From: Beaufortia kweichowensis
Lineage: Eukaryota > Chordata > Actinopteri > Cypriniformes > Gastromyzontidae
Assembly (NCBI GenBank): GCA_019155185.1
Contig: CM032802.1
Coordinates: 17,788,472 to 17,852,471 of the forward strand
DNA length: 64,000 nucleotides
Direction of reading: 5' to 3'
Part shown: positions 58,576 through 64,000 of the stretch, in pieces
Layout: each line of letters starts with the position of its first letter
Position numbering within the stretch: position 1 is the first letter of the stretch
Made by a program: the position numbers and the translations under genes
Notes under the pieces: model-generated
Told to the model about the DNA's origin: nothing
The model's input: only the letters and a program-made list of their open reading frames with translations
Databases searched by the model: none

Positions 58576-59398
58576 ATAACTTTTGTCCAGGGTCAATGTG
58601 TAAAGTTCTGCTTTAATTTCTGAAAACAAAAAAGATAATACAATTCTTTGTTAGTATCACTCGCTACAAATTTTACATGCGCCTTCCTTTAGGCAAAGAG
58701 AATATATTTTGCTATATATAAACAGACAAAATATTATTTCATTTAATATATATTTAAAAATACCTAGAATAAAACATTGTTAACATATTACAATGTTGCA
58801 ATATATTGAATAATACATAAGGAATTGCCACTGTTCATATGTTGATAAAATATAAACAGTTTGTTCCAATATATGGAAATGTATTATTTAATGTATTGCA
58901 TTGTATTTTCCAGTATATTCCCATATATTTTTGTTCATAAAGATTGCAGGGCAGCATCTTAGGGTACAGGGTATATCTATGATGTCATAATAAAGAAATG
59001 ACCTCACAAAAATGATGATAAAAAAGATTCATTGCGTGAAGGACGCAGCCTTCGAAGTGGGACACAGCTTGTGTAGGAATTTTACAGTGTGACTGCAGTA
59101 TAACTCTGATAAGCCTGTGTGCTTTCCTGTTTCACTCAGAATACAAGAGAATGCACAGCGTTTAAAAGGGCAAATGTATCATTTTATTTTGTTATTTTAT
59201 ATATGTCTGGTGTTCTCAGCACTCATTCTCACCGATTCAAGCTGCATGAAACAAACAGTATAAATCATTTTCTTCAGGATAAATGTAACACCTCTCCTTA
59301 GTATTTCCAAAGCAGACTAAGCAAACACAATAATAATAAAATGAAAATCCTGTGTATGTAATATAAACAAATTACATATTTAAACAAATAAATATAAA
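58576..59398. other. AT-rich spacer between inverted Rex1 copies
   Basis: No gene recognised; low-complexity ATATTT-rich runs at 58740-58930. Confidence 0.5.
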
Positions 59399-59399
59399 T

Positions 59400-59767
59400 T
59401 CAGTCCCTCACGACCAGACACTGCAACAGTTTTTTCCCCCATGCCATCAGGCTGCTAAACTCAAAATAACTCATTACAAATTACACTACTGCTATTGGAC
59501 TGTTCTTTTATTATTTATTCTTTAAATATTTGCACTGTCACTTTACAACAATCACTACAGTCACTTTCATATTCAAACTGTGTATTGAACTGTGTACTGT
59601 GTCTGCGTTACTGTCTTGTGCTGTCTGTTTGTACTTTGTGCACTTTATGTATAGAGGGTTTTTTGTACTATAGCACCTTGATCCTGGAGAAACGTTGTTT
59701 CATTTCACTATGTACTTGTATATGGCTGAAATGACAATAAACTCCACTTTGACTTTGACTTTGAAAT
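59400..59767 (+). mobile_element. Rex1 3'-end fragment, sense
   Basis: Starts cagtccctcacgaccagaca inside the ORF end (TRHCNSFFPHAIRLLNSK) and runs to the tail tttgactttgactttga. It is the reverse complement of 56605-57070, with some indels; the older copy has an extra duplicated segment near 56760-56880. A 5'-truncated insertion, inverted relative to the Rex1 copy 0.8 kb upstream. Confidence 0.85.
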
Positions 59768-61093
59768 AAATTATAATAAATGTTCATTGAATGGAATTTA
59801 AAGCTGCTTCCCAGCTAGCAATGTTTAGTTGTAAAAATGTTCTAAAAACATCTCCAAGACAATATGCAACGTTATAGTAATGTTTTCAGTGTCAAGTTTT
59901 ATTATTGTTTTTTACAAACATTCTAAGTGATTGGTGATGTCATTATTGGATTGTACCCTTTCCATATGTTTTCAGAACAACATTAAAAACACAAACATTA
60001 CATTCTGTTTCTCTGTTGGTGATGGTGTTCACAAACACAATGCAAACACTATTACCATCTTCACATATATTTATATTATATTATATTTATATTTATATAT
60101 ATATTTATATAATATAAAATCATTTTTTATTTTACATCTCCCAGCTGCTGGTAGCCCATGTACAAACTGGGGAACACATAAATTGCTAAATTTTGAAAAT
60201 AAACATACATGTGAAGTTTCAAATAAACATACTTGTACTTCAGTAAACATAAATAACCCATCTTAATTAAACTTAACAGTAGTCCAGTACAGTATCCTTC
60301 ATTCAGAATGTAAAGTGTCAGCTATCTATTCCTGTATTTTGAGGTTCTTCTGTAAAAAGATAAGCCTGTCAACATTCTCTGCAGCAAGGCGAGAGCGTTC
60401 TCCACTTACAATGTCCCGCATTATACTCAACGGCAAAACCGAAATGTCTCCACAGCATGGATTCCTCGTACTGTAGCATCACTTCACCGCCGCTCGTCAT
60501 GTTAAAGTGTGGAATGATGGATCTTTAGATCATAGTGATTGAATATTTACTCATCTCAGCTCGCAGACTTACAGACACACACAAACAGTCAATTCAGAGA
60601 GAAATAAGCGCACAATAAATCATTTTAAGCGTGAAAACCGAAATAATTCATTGCGTATTGAACCGTGGATGTCGTACTGAACGGTTCAATATTATATTGA
60701 GAATTGTGGCATCCGTAAAAGGTATTAATTCAGTCAATCCATGCATATAACACTTCATAGCCCACTTACAACACCTGTAACACTAATATTATTGCAGATC
60801 ATTAATTTAAAACAACTTTTAGAAACTTTAATACAAAGAAAATGACGGAGCACCGCAAACCGCTCACCTTTCCTCAGTATTCCTAAAGCAGACTAAGGAT
60901 GCAGAGCGACCAACGTCGTGATGGCAGTAAAAACTTTCAAATAAAGTTCTACAAAAAGTCCTTAAAACAAAATAAAACATCTAATAATAGAACATAAGTA
61001 AAAAAAAGTAAATGAATAGATGGGAAGGATTTTTAGTGAAATTAATTTTAATAACACTTATCAATACTGACATTGTCACATTAACATGCATAC
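59768..61093. other. Spacer, nothing firmly recognised
   Basis: AT-rich. A short ttatatttatatt run at 60066-60110 and open frames without family support. Confidence 0.45.
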
Positions 61094-61482
61094 TGTTACG
61101 GATTCTTTTCATCACGTCACCCGCTCTGCATCCCCAGAATATTAAGGACTTCATTTCCCACATTCCATTGCACCCCGCACACCTGCCAATGATCACTTGC
61201 ACTCAACCCCACTGATCTGTTTTGTTATTATTAAGGACTCATTGCCTATTATTAAACCCTGTCTTTTGTTCAGTTCTTGGTCTGGTGTTGTTGTTTTTTG
61301 GACGTGTTGTTATCTTGCTTGCTTTTTTGATTCTCTGTCAGTCAGCCGGGCATATTTTGTCTGCCTGTGATTCCCCCTCTGAAGTGAGGTCTGTACCAGT
61401 TTCTGTATTTCCACTGATGAAGTTTTGAAGAAAGATTTGAATCTGAATTCTCGTGTTCTGCCTCGTCTGATGCACGGTAACA
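61094..61482 (+). mobile_element. Candidate solo LTR, about 390 bp
   Basis: Begins TGTTACGG and ends CGGTAACA, an inverted terminus of the kind seen in Ty3-type LTRs of fish. It is flanked by tgcatac (61087-61093) and tgcacac (61483-61489), a probable target duplication with one change. It contains a family-typical run (catttcccacattccattgc, cctgtcttttgttcagttct, gaatctgaattctcgtgttc). No internal region. Confidence 0.55.
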
Positions 61483-62105
61483 TGCACACATTATACATGA
61501 AGGTACCATTCCATTATATTGGAAATGAAGTATATTAATAGATCCTTATCATTTATTTGTCCATGCAAACATTTATGTTGCTTCATTTGAACATTCTGTT
61601 TTTTTACAGTATTTCATGTGTTGTTTTTCAAACAATGCTAAAATAATACATATCTCTCACTGACTATACAACAGAAATAACTGGCATGTAAGACTGTACT
61701 CATTATTCTCAGGCGAAATACATATACAACACATACATGTGCATCTAAGCATAACCTTTTTATATTATATTATTAAAAACAGTTATTTTGCATCATATGA
61801 AGTGATTAGCAGAGCTACATTTCAAGAGTGTTGTGGAGTGGAACTTCTTCCAGCTTTTTAATGCCATTAGACAGTATTCATTCATCATAAAAATAATGCA
61901 AGATATATCTTCTGAAATGAAATGATACATTTGTGGGTAAGTTATGTTGCTTTTGAATATGAACGTGTAAAGAACTACATGATTCTCAGAAAGGCTGAGG
62001 ATCGGAAGTCATATATGCCTAGCGTGACATAGAGGTGATTAAATGATGGGTGGAAAATAGTATTCAGTAAACCAGTCATTTTTGTGTCGTTTTTGTCTCC
62101 AGTCT
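61483..62105. other. fbln7 3' flank / probable 3' UTR
   Basis: Downstream of the fbln7 stop on the minus strand. AT-rich; it may include the 3' UTR but no certain poly(A) signal was assigned. Confidence 0.4.
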
Positions 62106-62466
62106 CTAAAACTCAAATTGTGAGACAAAAATAGTAATTTTGGTAATGTACCGCCCCAGCAGTTCTCTTCTCTCTAGTTCACTCATTTCTACTTCGACTT
62201 CCAGTGTGGTGGGACCCTGCACAGGTCTAACCAGCAACAGTTCACCCGTCTGATGGTCAGAACGCTGCACGGTGAAGTGATGGTGCCCGCGGCTTCCCAG
62301 CAAGGCAAAGCCAAGCATATCTCCTATCATTCTGACAACAGACACTCGGAACATGACCCGTGGCGCTGACAGATTGGACACTACAGACATGAAGTGGTAG
62401 GACACAGAGTTTGGCGCTTGAGAACAGGCTTTGCTATCCACAGGGCAGGGGTTCCTCTCGCAGCGT
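62106..62466 (-). CDS. fbln7: fbln7 terminal exon, fibulin C-terminal domain
   Basis: Acceptor tgtgtgcag; stop at 62106-62108; 119 codons plus the split one. It contains an early Cys-rich loop (RCERNPCPVDSKAC) and then beta-strand-rich sequence ending ITIFVSQFEF, the typical fibulin module at the protein end. Confidence 0.88.
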
Positions 62467-62678
62467 CTGCACACAGAGAAGCCGTTCATCACTTGGGAAA
62501 ACAAAGCAATAAGATATAAAAATGCAGTAAATCATTGCTTACACTGGAGAGGTTTTAACATAGGTAGCACTCCTCACACGTGGACATTCGACCTTAACAC
62601 ACTGAAAACCTCCGTAGGTGTTAATACACAGCTGATCACGGGTGCAGTTGTTCTGTCGGGTACGGCATTCATCAATAT
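62106..62678 (-). CDS. fbln7: Fibulin-7, last two exons (C-terminal 165 residues)
   Basis: Secreted extracellular-matrix glycoprotein of the fibulin family that binds cells and heparin-like partners. Exons are 62543-62678 and 62106-62466 on the minus strand, joined through donor GTAAGC and acceptor tgtgcag with matching phase. The first encodes a calcium-binding EGF module (DIDECRTRQNNCTRDQLCIN, TYGGFQCVKVECP). The second encodes the fibulin C-terminal domain (RCERNPCPVDSKACSQAPNS, HFTVQRSDHQTGELLLVRPV, LEVEVEMSELERRELLGRYI, TKITIFVSQFEF). The FVQRSDxQTG...VSxxxF ending matches vertebrate fibulin-7 better than other fibulins or hemicentin as I recall. Sushi and earlier EGF modules must lie to the right of the window or past 62.7 kb. 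No break seen. Confidence 0.88.
62543..62678 (-). CDS. fbln7: fbln7 exon, calcium-binding EGF-like module
   Basis: Acceptor ataaag before 62678 and donor GTAAGC below 62543. The split codon at the start gives the Asp of DIDEC, the calcium-binding consensus. Cysteine spacing fits a truncated cbEGF continuing into the C-terminal domain exon. Confidence 0.85.
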
Positions 62679-63385
62679 CTTTATGTAAAGCAAACGTGTG
62701 GGGAAAAAAGAAAAGAAAAGTCAATGTACAGTGTGTGTACATGCAAACAATGAGCTTATGTCTCAAAGGCCCTAAATCCCAAGATATGGAAACTAACTTG
62801 TGAAGTCTTACAAATTGTGAAAGTACTTTGTTGATTTTAAAATAATTGCATGTGCAAATAGGTCGAATTAGTTTTCAAAGAAAGCTTTTGCATGTGGTAA
62901 GAGACATGTCACACACACTTTCCATACTGGATGCTGCAAATCATCTACACATGTCTTTAAAGATGTGGCCGATACAGCCCCATACACCTCAAACAGTGCA
63001 CTACAGCCAATTTGTAGTGGTGTCCGACCAGATCTGGTGATAGTAATAATTATCAAGTGATTATCAGCATCTTTCTATAATTTTTACTACTACTATCTAA
63101 TATTTCACTAATATAATATAATAATATTCAGTTCATACAAACTGATCTAGATACTGTTGGCTTTGTAAATCTAAGTTATAATAAATAGATAATTTCGATG
63201 CACTAGCACCGCATTAGCAAACTAGCTTCATAGACTGTTTTCTGTATTTATTGTTTGTAGCCTACCACATTTGCCTGTTAGCTTGCATTTCGTGTTCTGT
63301 GCTTACTATAAATTTTCTCCCGCACATCATCTGTGAGTGAATCAAACAACTTTGGTAAGTCGGAACCCAACAACAAACGAGGTGA
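62679..63385. other. fbln7 intron or flank, no exon seen
   Basis: Upstream of the EGF exon on the minus strand. No further fbln7 exon was recognised before the LINE at 63389. Confidence 0.45.
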
Positions 63386-63388
63386 GTC

Positions 63389-64000
63389 ATGGCATCTTCT
63401 CCCAGTATTGTTACATGCACTGTTTGTCACGTTTAGGTTAGCTTTCTGTTTAAGCAGTGAGGGGTTCACATGTGATAAATGTAGGAAAATAGTTAAGCTG
63501 ACAGGGAAGATCACAGAATTAGAATCACGCATCCAAACTTTACTTGAGGAGAGTAAGAGTGATGGGGGTTTTAGATAACACTTTGGATGCGAGTAGCGTA
63601 ACTGGCTCTGCACATTGTTCAGTTCCGGTTGCAGATCCCCCGCAGCAGGGAAACTTTGTGACTGTGAGACGGCATAGTCGCATGGAATGAAACACAGCTC
63701 AACCGTTCGACTACAGTCTCAAATAAATTTGGCCCACTTGGTGAAACACCTACCAAAAAATATGCAGAAAGTGCCCTAGTTACAGGAGATTCTATTGTAC
63801 GGAACGTAAAAATAGAGGCACCAGCCACCATAGTCCAATGTTTATCAGGAGCTAGAGCGCCTGACATCAAAGCAAATTTAAATGTGCTGGCTAAAGCTAA
63901 GTGTAAATTTAGTAAGATTATTATACACGTTGGCACGAATGACGTTCGACGAAGAATAACATTAAAGAGGTGTGTGAACTCGCAAGTATGATGTCAGACG
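63389..64000 (+). pseudogene. CR1/L2-type LINE ORF1 start (zinc module plus esterase), runs off window
   Basis: ATG at 63389: MASSPSIVTCTVCHV then a stop. One frame over it continues with FTCDKCRKIVKLTGKITELE and SRIQTLLEESK. The C-x2-C pairs form a zinc-binding module followed by a coiled coil. After more breaks the frame from about 63770 reads ALVTGDSIVRNVKIEAP, CLSGARAPDIKANLNVLAK and KIIIHVGTNDVRRRI. GDSIVR and GTND are the block I and block III motifs of SGNH/GDSL esterases, which CR1-group LINEs carry in ORF1. The copy lies upstream (antisense) of the fbln7 exons, probably in an fbln7 intron. Confidence 0.75.

Noticed and set aside
62868..63613. Additional fbln7 exons on the minus strand
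   Set aside because: The minus-strand frames show no EGF or sushi cysteine pattern, and 63389 onward is a plus-strand LINE ORF1.
1..64000. CRISPR arrays, operons or ribosome-binding sites
   Set aside because: The window is spliced vertebrate DNA; the tandem repeats found lack unique spacers of constant length.

Overview
The window is vertebrate nuclear DNA from a bony fish, probably a cyprinid. It has multi-exon genes with GT-AG introns, two 100-N assembly gaps (31113-31212 and 47222-47321), and a dense load of teleost-type retroelements (L2, Rex1, RTE/Rex3-like, DIRS). There is also a tRNA-derived SINE that shares its tail with an L2 LINE, as the carp HAmo SINE/L2 pair does. The species call is inferred from repeat types recalled from memory; no search was run.

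Region 1 (1-17.4 kb): the 3' part of a class V myosin gene on the + strand, best matched to myosin Va (myo5a). Eleven exons cover the end of the coiled coil, an exon-F-like alternative exon and the whole globular cargo-binding tail to the stop at 16528. Its 7.7-kb intron (2927-10668) holds a nested stack: an RTE-type LINE (+) interrupted by an antisense L2 copy and by a candidate 1.5-kb solo LTR. A hAT miniature element with an exact 8-bp target duplication lies in a later intron.

Region 2 (19-31 kb): an antisense L2 LINE with a long intact RT reading frame, a tRNA-Asp fragment, then the most unusual object. This is a decayed but still clearly spliced multi-exon gene or transposon (about 23.2-29.7 kb). 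Its product resembles the DUF6729 family and carries candidate D-D-E residues, a duplicated Pro/Ser-rich exon and two tandem cysteine modules at the C terminus.

Region 3 (31-39.8 kb): gene-poor DNA with SINE and other interspersed repeats and a long GA microsatellite.

Region 4 (39.8-46.9 kb): a nearly full-length, mutated DIRS-type tyrosine-recombinase retrotransposon. It has gag, RT, RNase H and recombinase remnants, inverted terminal repeats and the diagnostic internal complementary region. A second candidate solo LTR (1.9 kb, GGGG target duplication) sits inside its gag.

Region 5 (47-60 kb): L2 fragments in both orientations, a SINE, a Rex1 LINE with an internally deleted RT, and an inverted second Rex1 3' end.

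Region 6 (61-64 kb): a short candidate solo LTR, the last two exons of a fibulin-7-like gene (fbln7, minus strand), and the start of a CR1/L2-type LINE ORF1 (zinc-binding plus esterase) that runs out of the window.

The two host genes are unrelated in function. The rest of the window is a record of layered transposition.
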